Positions 19,726 to 28,794 of a stretch of DNA of 64,000 nt are shown here, piece by piece; position 1 is the stretch's first letter, and the number at the start of each line of letters is the position of its first letter. This DNA comes from Pseudoalteromonas sp. T1lg75 (GTDB taxonomy: Bacteria; Pseudomonadota; Gammaproteobacteria; Enterobacterales; Alteromonadaceae), in assembly GCF_002964705.1 (NCBI RefSeq), contig NZ_PQCD01000003.1, forward strand, positions 62,001 to 126,000. Direction: 5' to 3'. The notes under the pieces are model-generated. The model was not told the DNA's origin. It saw only the letters and a list, made by a program, of their open reading frames with translations, and did no database searches. The position numbers and the translations under genes were made by a program.

Positions 19726-20886
19726 CTAGCTTTGTTGAAGTTGTGCAAAGGCACGTTCAAGGTCGGCTATCAAATCTTCTTTATCTTCGATGCCGACTGA
19801 AATACGGATCAGGGTGTCTCCGACCCCAGCCACTAAGCGCGCTTCCTTGTCCATGCCCGCATGGGTCATGGTCGACGGGTGACAAATTAAACTCTCAACT
19901 CCACCCAGGGATTCCGCCAGAGTGAATTGCTGCACCGAGGTTAAAAACTTGGCACTGTCCTTTAACTCGCCCTTGATATCAAAACTCACCATGCCACCAA
20001 AACCACTTTGCTGTGCTTTGGCCAACTCATGCTGTGGGTGGCAGGCCAAGCCGGGATAATAGACCTTTTCCACGCTGGGGTGCTGCTGTAAGTATTCGGC
20101 GATGGCCTGCGCGTTTTCCTCATGCTGGCGCAGGCGGACTTTGAGGGTACGCAGCCCACGCAAGGTCAGGTAGCTATCGAATGGCGCGCCGGTAATGCCA
20201 ATATTATTCGCCCACCAGGCCAACTCTTCGCCAAGCTCCGCAGTTTTGCAAACCACGGCACCACCCACCACATCGGAGTGACCGTTAATGTACTTAGTCG
20301 TTGAATGCACCACGATATCGCAACCCAATGCCAGTGGGTTTTGCAACGCCGGCGATAAAAAGGTGTTATCCGCCGCCACCAGGGCTCCTACTTGAGCCGC
20401 GGCCGCGCACACTGCCTTAATATCGGTCAAGCGTAAAATTGGGTTACTCGGGGTTTCAACCCATACCAATTTTGGTTTAGCAGCGATCAGTTGCTGATAG
20501 CACTGAGCGTCGGTGAAATTCACCACCTTCACCTGCAACAAACCACGCTTTGCAAGCGAGGTAAATAATCGATAGCTGCCGCCATAACAGTCATGGGGGA
20601 TCACCAGGGTATCTTCGGGTGTCAGCAGTTGCGTTACCAGGTGCACCGCCGCCATGCCGGTAGCGGTAATGATGCCGCGGGCGCCGCCTTCTAGCTCGGC
20701 CAAAGTCTCTGCGAGAATATCGCGATTGGGATTTCCGCTGCGGCCATAGTCATATTGTCGCTTGGTATCAAAGTCGGCGAAAGAATAGGTGGTGGATAGA
20801 TAAATTGGGGGCACAACTGCGCCATGGTGCTGATCGGCATCAATGCCATGGCGCACCGCTATGGTCTGTTTATTTAGCTTAGGCAT
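19726..20886 (-). CDS. metB: Cystathionine gamma-synthase
   Basis: 386-residue PLP enzyme of the Cys/Met metabolism family. The Schiff-base lysine is in HSTTKYINGHSDVVGG, and the N-terminus has YDYGRSGNPNRDILAE. It condenses activated homoserine with cysteine to make cystathionine in methionine synthesis. GGAGG four bases before the ATG gives a strong start. First gene of metBL, transcribed away from metJ across a region with two sets of met boxes. Confidence 0.94.
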   Translation of the reverse strand: MPKLNKQTIAVRHGIDADQHHGAVVPPIYLSTTYSFADFDTKRQYDYGRSGNPNRDILAETLAELEGGARGIITATGMAAVHLVTQLLTPEDTLVIPHDCYGGSYRLFTSLAKRGLLQVKVVNFTDAQCYQQLIAAKPKLVWVETPSNPILRLTDIKAVCAAAAQVGALVAADNTFLSPALQNPLALGCDIVVHSTTKYINGHSDVVGGAVVCKTAELGEELAWWANNIGITGAPFDSYLTLRGLRTLKVRLRQHEENAQAIAEYLQQHPSVEKVYYPGLACHPQHELAKAQQSGFGGMVSFDIKGELKDSAKFLTSVQQFTLAESLGGVESLICHPSTMTHAGMDKEARLVAGVGDTLIRISVGIEDKEDLIADLERAFAQLQQS

Positions 20887-20904
20887 AGTGCCTCCAATTG
20901 AAAT

Positions 20905-20920
20905 AGATGTTTAGACGTCC
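20905..20920. promoter_or_regulatory. MetJ operator, two met boxes upstream of metB
   Basis: Two tandem 8-bp met boxes, AGATGTTT and AGACGTCC, against the consensus AGACGTCT. They lie 18-35 bp upstream of the metB start. MetJ with S-adenosylmethionine should bind here and repress metBL. Confidence 0.85.
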
Positions 20921-20943
20921 AAAAGGTTAAAATATCCCGATAT

Positions 20944-20975
20944 AGATGTCAAAACATTTATACGTCTAAATAGCT
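20944..20975. promoter_or_regulatory. MetJ operator, four tandem met boxes upstream of metJ
   Basis: Four contiguous octamers, AGATGTCA, AAACATTT, ATACGTCT and AAATAGCT, with the first and third closest to the AGACGTCT consensus. The array lies in the metB-metJ divergent region and should control both directions. Confidence 0.85.
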
Positions 20976-21061
20976 ATATGAGGAATATTTGACTATCCTT
21001 TCCAACACGATAAAATTTCGGCCTTATTGATGCCTAAGTGACCAAAAACAAGACGCAAATT

Positions 21062-21382
21062 ATGGCCAAGTGGAATGGTGAGTATATTCACCCTTATGCG
21101 GAACACGGTAAGAAAGCCCAACAGGTAAAGAAAATTACCGTTTCAATCCCGCTCAACGTTTTAAAAGTATTAACAGACGAACGCACCCGACGCCAGGTGA
21201 ACAACCTGCGTCATGCCACCAACAGTGAATTGCTCTGTGAAGCGTTTTTACACGCCTTTACCGGACAGCCGCTGCCCAGCGATGAAGACTTACGTAAGGA
21301 TAATCCGGAAAAAGTGCCGCAAGAAGTGCGTAAGATCATGGCGGAAATGGGGTTAGAGATCCCGGAAATCGGTGACGATTAA
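21062..21382 (+). CDS. metJ: Methionine repressor MetJ
   Basis: 106-residue ribbon-helix-helix repressor, close to E. coli MetJ throughout: [37 protein letters not shown], then [18 protein letters not shown] and [12 protein letters not shown]. It binds S-adenosylmethionine as corepressor and recognises tandem met boxes. The ATG at 21062 matches the known MetJ N-terminus; an in-frame GTG at 21038 would add eight residues not found in the family. Divergent from metBL. Confidence 0.96.
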   Translation: MAKWNGEYIHPYAEHGKKAQQVKKITVSIPLNVLKVLTDERTRRQVNNLRHATNSELLCEAFLHAFTGQPLPSDEDLRKDNPEKVPQEVRKIMAEMGLEIPEIGDD

Positions 21383-21397
21383 TGTTTCCAAACACAT

Positions 21398-21432
21398 AAA
21401 AAAAGCCCCAAGCATAACTTGGGGCTTTTTTT
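21398..21432 (+). terminator. metJ terminator
   Basis: GCCCCAAG (21405-21412)/CTTGGGGC (21418-21425), five-base loop, seven T after the stem. Confidence 0.9.
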
Positions 21433-21444
21433 GGAGACAAATAA

Positions 21445-21604
21445 TACCAATTCTTTTAAGTATGTGATCAGATATAGCGCTGGATAAATGATGTGCTAAC
21501 AAGGCGGAATTTTTCTTATGTAGCTATTCTACATAGAAAAACTCCAACGCCGTGAGCATGATATTTAGCCCGCTAGAATGATCAGCTATTTAACTGAGTT
21601 GGTA
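21445..21604. mobile_element. MITE-like element, copy 1 (160 bp)
   Basis: A 160-bp non-coding sequence with inverted ends (TACCAATTC at the left, GTTGGTA at the right) and a central inverted repeat around TTCTTATGTAG/CTACATAGAA. It is the reverse complement, with scattered mismatches, of 26601-26760. Both copies are exactly 160 bp and are bordered by TAA on each side, consistent with a TAA target duplication. This copy ends a few bases from the malic enzyme stop codon. It encodes no protein. Confidence 0.85.
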
Positions 21605-21608
21605 TAAA

Positions 21609-22856
21609 TTACTTATCGTTCATGTAATCCGCTGGCAACTCAATTTGCGCCACACCAGATGCCACAGCCGCTTCGGCTACCGCCTTAGCAACACGAGGCA
21701 ATAAACGCGGGTCCATAGGCTTAGGAATAATGTACTGTGGGCCAAACTCTAACTCGGTAACACCCGATGCCGTTAACACCTCTTGCGGTACCGGCTCTTT
21801 AGCGATACTACGAATGGCCTCAACCGCAGCGATCTTCATTTCATCGTTAATGGCCGTTGCGCGCACATCCAGGGCACCGCGGAAAATAAATGGGAAACAC
21901 AATACATTGTTTACCTGGTTCGGGTAATCAGAACGACCCGTTGCCATGATCAAATCTTGGCGTGCAGCATGTGCTACTTCCGGCTTAATTTCCGGATCCG
22001 GGTTTGAACAGGCAAAGACCACGGGCTTGTCGGCCATCAGCTTTAACTCTTCGGCTGAAAGCAGATCCGGGCCAGATACACCCACAAATACGTCGGCATC
22101 GGCAATCACGTCTTGCAGGGTACGCTTGTCCGTGTTGTTCGCAAATAACTGCTTGTATTCGTTCAGGTCGTCACGACGTGTGTGGATAACGCCTTTACGG
22201 TCAAGCATATAAATGTGTTCGCGCTGAGCGCCACATTTAATTAAAAGTTCCATACAGGCTACCGCCGCCGCACCGGCACCTAAACACACGATCAATGCGT
22301 CGCTGATATCTTTACCCTGAATCTCAAGGGCATTAAGCATACCCGCCGCGGTTACGATCGCGGTACCGTGTTGGTCATCGTGGAAAACTGGCACGTTACA
22401 ACGCTCGATCAACGCTTTTTCAATTTCAAAACACTCAGGTGCTTTGATGTCTTCCAGGTTGATACCGCCGAAAGTATCGGCAATGTTTTCCACCGTGTTG
22501 ATAAAGTCTTCCGTAGTACGGTGTTTTACTTCGATATCGATCGAATCAAGGCCGGCGAAGCGCTTGAACAATAACGCCTTACCTTCCATCACAGGTTTTG
22601 ATGCCAATGGACCTAAATTACCCAAGCCTAAAATTGCTGTACCGTTAGAAATAACCGCAACCATGTTGCCCTTCGCGGTGTACTTATATGCGTTGTTGGC
22701 GTCGGCGGCAATTTCGCGTACCGGCTCGGCCACACCTGGGCTATAGGCCAAAGCGAGGTCATTAACCGTTTCCGCACTTTTAGTCAGCTCAACGCTGATT
22801 TTGCCAGGAACGGGAAGAGCGTGATAATCGAGAGCTTGTTGACGAAAGTCTGACAT
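21609..22856 (-). CDS. NAD(P)-dependent malic enzyme, short form
   Basis: 415-residue oxaloacetate-decarboxylating malic enzyme converting malate to pyruvate and CO2. It has LALAYSPGVAEPVREI, NGTAILGLGNLGPLASKPVMEGK, VFHDDQHGTAIVTAAGMLNAL, then the nucleotide-binding CLGAGAAAVACMELL. It resembles the N-terminal half of E. coli MaeB but lacks the C-terminal phosphotransacetylase-like domain. AGGA nine bases before the ATG at 22856 supports this start; an upstream in-frame start would add 26 unrelated residues. Cofactor preference cannot be settled by reading. Confidence 0.92.
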   Translation of the reverse strand: MSDFRQQALDYHALPVPGKISVELTKSAETVNDLALAYSPGVAEPVREIAADANNAYKYTAKGNMVAVISNGTAILGLGNLGPLASKPVMEGKALLFKRFAGLDSIDIEVKHRTTEDFINTVENIADTFGGINLEDIKAPECFEIEKALIERCNVPVFHDDQHGTAIVTAAGMLNALEIQGKDISDALIVCLGAGAAAVACMELLIKCGAQREHIYMLDRKGVIHTRRDDLNEYKQLFANNTDKRTLQDVIADADVFVGVSGPDLLSAEELKLMADKPVVFACSNPDPEIKPEVAHAARQDLIMATGRSDYPNQVNNVLCFPFIFRGALDVRATAINDEMKIAAVEAIRSIAKEPVPQEVLTASGVTELEFGPQYIIPKPMDPRLLPRVAKAVAEAAVASGVAQIELPADYMNDK

Positions 22857-23381
22857 GAAAAAGTATCCTGCTAGAAATGTTGGTGAGAGTTCAGGTATCA
22901 GGCAAACAATACTGCTTTTCCAGCTATATTCCAAGCAATATCAGGTCTATCCTGTTGTGCGAAATTAAGCGGTTTTAGCATCATGTTCCCGGTTAATTAT
23001 TTTAATTTCCCCCAGCATGAGCGACATTCCCATGCCTGTACGGGGTCAAAAAAAGCAATTAAAGCTGCGTAAATCATAACTAAAGATATAAAAAACACAA
23101 CCGATATAACAATAAAGAATAAAAGATAGACTCACGTGCTATTTTCAAGAAATAAAAGCATATCGCTTCATTTTCTCTTCATTTAACCGAATTGTTTATA
23201 GTTTTATAAATACTATGGGGGACAAAAAAAGCCAAGTGACCTGCATCAATACCGGGAATGGATATCACCAATTGTGTTCGGGAAGTGGGAGAAGGTTGTC
23301 TAGCAAGACATAAAGCCAACATGCCTGACTAATGGGCACAAAAAAAGCACCCGAAGGTGCTTTTTTCTAATAAGCAATGAA
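22857..23381. other. Intergenic region upstream of malic enzyme
   Basis: About 480 bp before the rpmE terminator. It is AT-rich around 23040-23220 and presumably holds the malic enzyme promoter. I found no convincing ORF, RNA or operator. Confidence 0.5.
23342..23367. terminator. rpmE terminator
   Basis: AAAAAAGCACC and GGTGCTTTTTT around a CGAA loop. A perfect stem directly downstream of rpmE on the minus strand. Confidence 0.9.
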
Positions 23382-23597
23382 TTACTTCTTGCTGCTAAGC
23401 GCACCGAAACGCTTATTGAAGCGGTCAACACGACCACCTGTGTCAAGAATCTTCTGCTTACCAGTGTAGAAAGGGTGACACTCTGAACATACGTCAAGGT
23501 GAATGTCTTTACACAAAGTTGAACGAGTTTCGAACTTGTTGCCACAAGAGCACGTTGCTGTGATTGCTTCGTACTTAGGGTGGATACCTTCTTTCAT
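23382..23597 (-). CDS. rpmE: 50S ribosomal protein L31 (zinc-binding form)
   Basis: 71 residues. The four zinc-ligand cysteines appear in CSCGNKF and [14 protein letters not shown], which marks this as the zinc-containing type rather than the YkgM type. The sequence begins [16 protein letters not shown], matching the family start. GAGGTT upstream of the ATG at 23597 supports it; a longer frame to 23633 is probably untranslated leader. Divergent from priA as in E. coli. Confidence 0.95.
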   Translation of the reverse strand: MKEGIHPKYEAITATCSCGNKFETRSTLCKDIHLDVCSECHPFYTGKQKILDTGGRVDRFNKRFGALSSKK

Positions 23598-23629
23598 GGG
23601 GATAACCTCTAAATAGGCCGTATCGCTCT

Positions 23630-23646
23630 CCAAACCCGTAGTTTGG
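23630..23646 (-). promoter_or_regulatory. Hairpin in the rpmE 5' leader
   Basis: CCAAAC/GTTTGG with a five-base loop, about 33 bp upstream of the rpmE start on the transcribed strand. L31 mRNA leaders are known to bind L31 for autogenous control in E. coli; whether this hairpin does so is inference. Confidence 0.3.
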
Positions 23647-23791
23647 CACCATACGCGTTAGTTTCAATGTGCTAAGACCAGTAAAATTGTGCTCAGCACC
23701 CTTAAGGCCGCGTATTTTATTGAACTCCTGATTAATGTTCAAGCATTAATTGCCGCTATTCACCTCGCTATGAATTTAGTACATTAACAGC

Positions 23792-26047
23792 ATGTCTAAT
23801 GCTGTGAGTTTCCCCTTGTCGTCTTCACCGAGCACCCAACAAGTCAACATGTTACCTACCTTAGATGAATGCTATGTGGAAGTGGCCATTAAGGTGCCCT
23901 TGCACCGCAGTTTTGACTACCTGGTCAGCGACCCGGATCTGGCAGCCAACCTTAAACCGGGTATGCGGGTACTGGTGCCCTTTGCCAATCGTCAGGTGAC
24001 CGCCCTGGTCTTAGCTCGCAAGACCCATTCCGAACTGCCAAAAGACAAGGTTAAGGCGATACTCAAGGTAATTGATAGTGCCCCGATTATCGATGCTACC
24101 CATCTGCAACTGCTGAAGTTTACCGCCCGTTATTATCACTATCCTCTCGGTGAGACTATTTTTACCGCCCTACCTAAGGCACTGCGCCAGGGTGACGACA
24201 TTGATAAAACCAGCATTAACTATATTCAGCTCAGCGAGAAAGGCCGCGCCTTACCCACCCTCAGAGCAAAAAAACAGCAGGCGCTAATGTCGCAGTTAGC
24301 ACAGTCCGGTAAATCGCCGCTAACCGAGGTAAAAGCCCTGGGCTTTACCAAGGCCACAATCGATGCCCTAGTTAGTAAAGATCTTGCCGAGATCAGCATC
24401 GAGTTTTCCAGTCATTGGCGCGACAATGAAGTAAAAGTCGCGAGCAAGCCGCAATTAAATGCAGAGCAAGCAGTGGCGTGCAGTGCCATCAATCAAGCTT
24501 CCGGCTTTACCAGCTTTTTACTCGAGGGTGTCACCGGCAGCGGAAAAACCGAAGTCTACCTACAATGCTTGGAGGAAGTTATCAAGCGTGGCCAACAGGC
24601 ACTGGTATTAGTGCCGGAAATTGGTCTGACGCCGCAAACGGTCAACCGCTTTCGCCGCCGCTTTCCCGAAACTCCGATTATGCTCTGGCACTCGGCGCTA
24701 ACCGATAACGAACGGCTACAAACCTGGCGTTTTTGCCAAAAAGGCAGCTGTGCCATCGTCATAGGCACCCGCTCGGCCATCTTTATGCCCTTTTTATCCT
24801 TGGGTATGATCATAGTGGATGAGGAGCACGACGCCTCCTTTAAGCAGCAAGACAGTCTGCGCTACCATGCTCGCGATCTCAGCGCTTACCGTGCTCAACA
24901 GCACAATATACCCCTGGTACTAGGCAGCGCCACACCGGCGCTGGAAACCCTTCATCGGGCGATTGAGGGCAAATATCATTTGCTGTCACTCACTCAACGG
25001 GCACAAACCAGCAGCGATAATCATTATGAGCTGGTCGACATCAAGGGTCAGTATCTGCAGGCGGGCTTAAGCCATGCCAGCCTTGCCTATATGCAAAGAG
25101 AGCTGAGTCGCCATAAGCAGGTCATGGTGTTTCTTAACCGCCGCGGCTTTTCACCTTCGCTTATCTGTCACGAGTGTGGCTGGCTCAGCGACTGCCCACG
25201 TTGCAGTACCAGTGCCACCTATCATAAGTCCATGCGCCGCCTGGTATGCCACCACTGCGGCGAGCAAACGGCACCGCCAATGCAGTGCCCGGATTGTGGC
25301 AGCACACAGATACACCCGGTCGGTCTTGGCACGGAGCAGTTGGAAGAAGCATTAAGCACACAATTCCCCGACACGCCCATCAGCCGTATTGATAGAGATT
25401 CGACCCGTAAAAAAGGCAGTTTAGAAGAAGAACTAGAGCGCATTAACCAAGGCGGTGCCCGCATTTTAGTGGGCACGCAAATGCTCGCCAAGGGCCACCA
25501 CTTTGCCGATGTCAGCCTGGTGATTATCCTGGACGTGGACGCCGGACTACACTCCTGTGATTTTCGTGCCACCGAGCATCTGGCGCAATTACTGACCCAG
25601 GTAGCCGGACGCGCCGGCAGAAGCGGTGAGCCGGGCACCGTTTTATTACAAACCCACTTTCCCGAGCATCCGCTGTTGCAGGACCTGGTCAATAATGGCT
25701 ATCAGCATTTTGCCCGCTACGCCCTGCAGGAACGCCAGGAAACTGAGCTGCCACCTTATAGTCATTTGGCCTTAATACGCGCCGAAGCCCACGATTTATC
25801 GCTAGTGCTTCGTTTTTTAACGGATTTAGTTCCCGCAACCCACATCCCTAAGATACAATTACTGGGACCGATACCCGCCCCAATGGAACGCGTTGCTGGT
25901 AAATTTAGATACCAGTTGCATATCCAGGGTGCAGATAGAAGCGCGTTACACGACTTTGTGGCACAACTTATCGACTACTTAGGCACGCATAAGTTGGCGC
26001 AAAAGGTGCGCTGGAATTTAGACATAGACCCCATCGATATGATGTAA
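23792..26047 (+). CDS. priA: Primosomal replication-restart helicase PriA
   Basis: 751 residues. 3' DNA-binding domain at the N-terminus (CYVEVAIKVPLHRSFDYLV), Walker A GVTGSGKTEVYLQ, Walker B VDEEHDASFKQ, then a zinc-binding segment with eight cysteines (CHECGWLSDCPRCS, CHHCGEQ, CPDCGS) and the motif VAGRAGRSGEPG. PriA reloads the replisome at stalled forks. The annotated start is the ATG at 23792; Met20 is an alternative closer to many family members. Located between rpmE and ftsN, as in E. coli but without cytR. Confidence 0.95.
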   Translation: MSNAVSFPLSSSPSTQQVNMLPTLDECYVEVAIKVPLHRSFDYLVSDPDLAANLKPGMRVLVPFANRQVTALVLARKTHSELPKDKVKAILKVIDSAPIIDATHLQLLKFTARYYHYPLGETIFTALPKALRQGDDIDKTSINYIQLSEKGRALPTLRAKKQQALMSQLAQSGKSPLTEVKALGFTKATIDALVSKDLAEISIEFSSHWRDNEVKVASKPQLNAEQAVACSAINQASGFTSFLLEGVTGSGKTEVYLQCLEEVIKRGQQALVLVPEIGLTPQTVNRFRRRFPETPIMLWHSALTDNERLQTWRFCQKGSCAIVIGTRSAIFMPFLSLGMIIVDEEHDASFKQQDSLRYHARDLSAYRAQQHNIPLVLGSATPALETLHRAIEGKYHLLSLTQRAQTSSDNHYELVDIKGQYLQAGLSHASLAYMQRELSRHKQVMVFLNRRGFSPSLICHECGWLSDCPRCSTSATYHKSMRRLVCHHCGEQTAPPMQCPDCGSTQIHPVGLGTEQLEEALSTQFPDTPISRIDRDSTRKKGSLEEELERINQGGARILVGTQMLAKGHHFADVSLVIILDVDAGLHSCDFRATEHLAQLLTQVAGRAGRSGEPGTVLLQTHFPEHPLLQDLVNNGYQHFARYALQERQETELPPYSHLALIRAEAHDLSLVLRFLTDLVPATHIPKIQLLGPIPAPMERVAGKFRYQLHIQGADRSALHDFVAQLIDYLGTHKLAQKVRWNLDIDPIDMM

Positions 26048-26066
26048 AGAGAATCGACACACAGGT

Positions 26067-26600
26067 ATGGCTCAACACGACTACATAAATCGCAAAAGAC
26101 CCCAACGCGGCGCAAAGAAAAAGGCTCCACCGAAAAAGAAGCTGCCTGTCTTGCTGATTATCGCCGCCATTATTTTGTGCGCGGGCTTTGGTTATGGCCT
26201 GTGGTATATCAAAAATAATGCCGATCCGGATGCCGTCGAACAGGTAAAACAGCCGCCCAAGCAAGAACAGAAGCCGGTGATCCACAAACCCGAAACACCG
26301 GAGTTTATCAACGAGATAAAACAGGCCGAGATCGAGGTGGAGGTCAAAGAGGTTGAGCAAAAAGGCCCTTACGTTATGCAGTGCGGTTCATTTAGAACCT
26401 ATGCCCAGGCAGAAACCCTAAAGGCAAAAATAGCCTTTACCGGCCTGGTAGCAGAGATCCGTCGCACCGAAGGCAGTAACGGCGTATGGTATAAGGTCCG
26501 CTTAGGTCCTTACCCTACCAAACGTGGTGCCGAAAGCGATAAAAACAAACTCAAACGCCAAGCCAAAATCATGGGCTGCGGCATCTGGCTGTGGCAGTAA
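26067..26600 (+). CDS. ftsN: FtsN-like SPOR-domain cell-division protein
   Basis: 177 residues: a short basic cytoplasmic tail, one membrane helix (about 27-45), an acidic, proline-rich and lysine-rich linker, and a C-terminal SPOR domain (about 103-177, VMQCGSFRTYAQAETLKAKI ... WYKVRLGPYPTKRGAESDK). SPOR domains bind denuded glycan strands at the septum. Position between priA and hslV matches ftsN. It is shorter than E. coli FtsN (319 residues) because the linker is short. The stop codon TAA abuts MITE copy 2. Confidence 0.85.
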   Translation: MAQHDYINRKRPQRGAKKKAPPKKKLPVLLIIAAIILCAGFGYGLWYIKNNADPDAVEQVKQPPKQEQKPVIHKPETPEFINEIKQAEIEVEVKEVEQKGPYVMQCGSFRTYAQAETLKAKIAFTGLVAEIRRTEGSNGVWYKVRLGPYPTKRGAESDKNKLKRQAKIMGCGIWLWQ

Positions 26601-26760
26601 TACCAATTCTCTTAAATAGCTAATCATTCTAGCGGGCTAAATATCATGCTAACAGTGTTGAAATTTTTCTATGTAGAATAACTACATAAGAAAAATTTCG
26701 CCTTGTTATCATATCATTTATCCAGCGCTATATCTGATCACATACTTAACAGAATTGGTA
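26601..26760. mobile_element. MITE-like element, copy 2 (160 bp, inverted relative to copy 1)
   Basis: Starts TACCAATTCT and ends AGAATTGGTA, a perfect 10-bp terminal inverted repeat. Its reverse complement aligns end to end with 21445-21604. The ftsN stop codon TAA forms the left flank and TAA also follows on the right. The centre holds an inverted repeat able to form a long hairpin. No coding capacity. Confidence 0.88.
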
Positions 26761-26797
26761 TAAGCCTCAGTCCCCACTAAAAACACAGCCAGTCTAA

Positions 26798-26840
26798 GGG
26801 GATTTCGCCTTATACCTTGAAATCCCCACACCACGCCCAT
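26798..26840 (+). promoter_or_regulatory. Sigma-32 heat-shock promoter of hslVU with overlapping inverted repeat
   Basis: CTTGAAA at 26816-26822 and CCCATATT at 26836-26843, separated by 13 bp, match the RpoH consensus. A perfect 9-bp inverted repeat (GGGGATTTC at 26798-26806, GAAATCCCC at 26819-26827) overlaps the -35 element. The promoter is about 50 bp upstream of the hslV start. Confidence 0.8.
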
Positions 26841-26896
26841 ATTACCTCGCTATTAGACTCAGCAAAGCCCAGTATGATTCAGGGCAAAGGATTCAC

Positions 26897-27415
26897 ATGA
26901 CTACGATAGTTTCTGTACGCCGCGAAGGTAAAGTCGTTATCGGCGGCGACGGCCAGGTATCCCTTGGCAACACGGTAATGAAAGGCAATGCCCGTAAGGT
27001 ACGCCGCTTATTTAACGGCAAGGTCATTGCTGGTTTTGCCGGTGGCACCGCCGACGCCTTCACCCTGTTTGAACGTTTCGAAGCCAAGCTAGAAATGTAC
27101 CAGGGTAACCTGACCAAAGCGGCGGTAGAAATGGCCAAAGACTGGCGCAGCGACCGCGCCTTGAGACGGCTTGAAGCCTTATTGGCGGTGGCCGATGAAA
27201 CCGCCTCATTGATCATTACCGGTAATGGCGATGTGGTCCAACCCGAGCACGACCTTATCGCTATCGGCAGCGGCGGCAACTTTGCCCAGGCAGCAGCCAT
27301 TGCCCTGTTAGAGAATACCGAGCTATCAGCACGAGAAATCGTTGAAAAGAGCCTTAAGATAGCTGGCGACATTTGCGTATTCACTAACAACTTCCAAACC
27401 ATTGAAGAATTGTAA
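26897..27415 (+). CDS. hslV: ATP-dependent protease proteolytic subunit HslV
   Basis: 172 residues. After Met removal Thr2 (TTIVSVRR) is the N-terminal nucleophile of this proteasome-like peptidase. [15 protein letters not shown] and [18 protein letters not shown] are family signatures. HslV forms a dodecamer fed by HslU hexamers and degrades misfolded proteins. Followed 13 bp later by hslU; preceded by a sigma-32 promoter. Confidence 0.97.
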   Translation: MTTIVSVRREGKVVIGGDGQVSLGNTVMKGNARKVRRLFNGKVIAGFAGGTADAFTLFERFEAKLEMYQGNLTKAAVEMAKDWRSDRALRRLEALLAVADETASLIITGNGDVVQPEHDLIAIGSGGNFAQAAAIALLENTELSAREIVEKSLKIAGDICVFTNNFQTIEEL

Positions 27416-27428
27416 TTAAGGAGCAGCC

Positions 27429-28757
27429 ATGTCAGCCATGACTCCCAGAGAAATCGTCCATGAACTTGATCAGCACATTATTGGTCAAGGCAATGCCAAA
27501 AAGGCCGTCGCTATCGCCCTAAGAAACCGCTGGCGCCGCATGCAGCTTGATGAAGCCCTGCGTCAGGAAGTGACCCCGAAAAATATTCTGATGATCGGCC
27601 CAACCGGTGTGGGTAAAACCGAAATCGCCCGCCGTTTGGCCAAGCTTGCCAACGCGCCCTTCTTAAAGGTGGAGGCCACCAAGTTCACCGAAGTGGGTTA
27701 TGTGGGTAAGGAAGTTGAGACCATTATTCGCGACCTTGTAGAGATCGCCTTTAAAATGGTGCGTGACCAACAGGCTAAAAAGCACAGTTTCCGCGCCGAG
27801 GAAGCCGCCGAAGAGCGCATTCTCGATGCCCTATTACCACCGGCGAAAGACAGCTGGGGTGAAACACAGCCAAGCGAGAACAACTCGACACGTCAAGCAT
27901 TCCGCAAGAAATTGCGCGAAGGTCAGCTAGACGACAAAGAAATCGAGATCGACATTGCCGAGCAAGGTGCCAACGTCGAGATCATGGCGCCTCCAGGCAT
28001 GGAAGAGATGACCAATCAGCTGCAGAGCATGTTCCAAAACATGTCTGGCGGCAAAACGAAAAAGCGTAAGCTGAAAATCAAGGAAGCATTCAAACTTCTA
28101 GTAGAGGAAGAAGCTGCGAAATTGGTAAACCCGGAAGACGTGAAAGAGCTGGCCATCGATGCGGTTGAGCAAAACGGTATCGTCTTCCTGGACGAAATCG
28201 ACAAGATCTGTAAACGCGGTGAAAGCAGTGGCCCGGATGTAAGCCGTGAAGGCGTGCAGCGCGACCTGCTGCCACTCATCGAGGGCTCTACGGTCAGCAC
28301 CAAGTACGGCATGGTTAAAACCGACCATATCCTGTTTATTGCATCGGGTGCATTCCAAATGGCCAGACCGTCGGATCTGATCCCCGAGCTTCAAGGTCGT
28401 CTGCCGATTCGTGTCGAGCTTGATGCGCTCAGTGCTAACGACTTTAAGCGCATTCTCACCGAGCCTCATGCGTCATTAACGGAGCAACAAATCGCCTTGT
28501 TAAACACCGAAGAGGTGAGCGTCGAGTTTACCGATGACGCCATTGAGAGCATTGCCCAAGCGGCCTGGCAGGTTAATGAGAAGACCGAAAATATCGGCGC
28601 CCGTCGTCTGCATACGGTAATGGAGCGCTTGATGGAAGAGATCTCCTTCGAAGCCAGCGATAAGGCCGGTACCACCTTGGTGGTCGATGGTGATTACGTC
28701 AATCAGCATCTCGGCAACCTAGTTCAGGATGAAGACCTAAGTCGCTTTATTCTATAA
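27429..28757 (+). CDS. hslU: ATP-dependent protease ATPase subunit HslU
   Basis: 442-residue AAA+ unfoldase. Walker [10 protein letters not shown], pore loop region GYVGKEVE, Walker [11 protein letters not shown], and C-terminal DLSRFIL, whose tail inserts into HslV. It unfolds substrates for HslV. An AAGGAG site lies nine bases before the ATG, and the gene is followed by its own terminator. Heat-shock regulated through the promoter upstream of hslV. Confidence 0.97.
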   Translation: MSAMTPREIVHELDQHIIGQGNAKKAVAIALRNRWRRMQLDEALRQEVTPKNILMIGPTGVGKTEIARRLAKLANAPFLKVEATKFTEVGYVGKEVETIIRDLVEIAFKMVRDQQAKKHSFRAEEAAEERILDALLPPAKDSWGETQPSENNSTRQAFRKKLREGQLDDKEIEIDIAEQGANVEIMAPPGMEEMTNQLQSMFQNMSGGKTKKRKLKIKEAFKLLVEEEAAKLVNPEDVKELAIDAVEQNGIVFLDEIDKICKRGESSGPDVSREGVQRDLLPLIEGSTVSTKYGMVKTDHILFIASGAFQMARPSDLIPELQGRLPIRVELDALSANDFKRILTEPHASLTEQQIALLNTEEVSVEFTDDAIESIAQAAWQVNEKTENIGARRLHTVMERLMEEISFEASDKAGTTLVVDGDYVNQHLGNLVQDEDLSRFIL

Positions 28758-28759
28758 TT

Positions 28760-28783
28760 GAAGAGCCTTCGGGCTCTTTTTTA
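28760..28783 (+). terminator. hslVU terminator
   Basis: GAGCC/GGCTC stem around TTCG, followed by six T. Confidence 0.85.
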
Positions 28784-28794
28784 TTGGAGCAAAG

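Noticed and set aside
25222..25692. 156-residue ORF antisense to priA
   Set aside because: Low-complexity Ser/Cys/Arg shadow of the zinc-binding region of priA; no ribosome binding site.
26893..27402. 169-residue ORF antisense to hslV
   Set aside because: Mirror frame of a strongly conserved gene, Ser/Ala-rich, no family resemblance.
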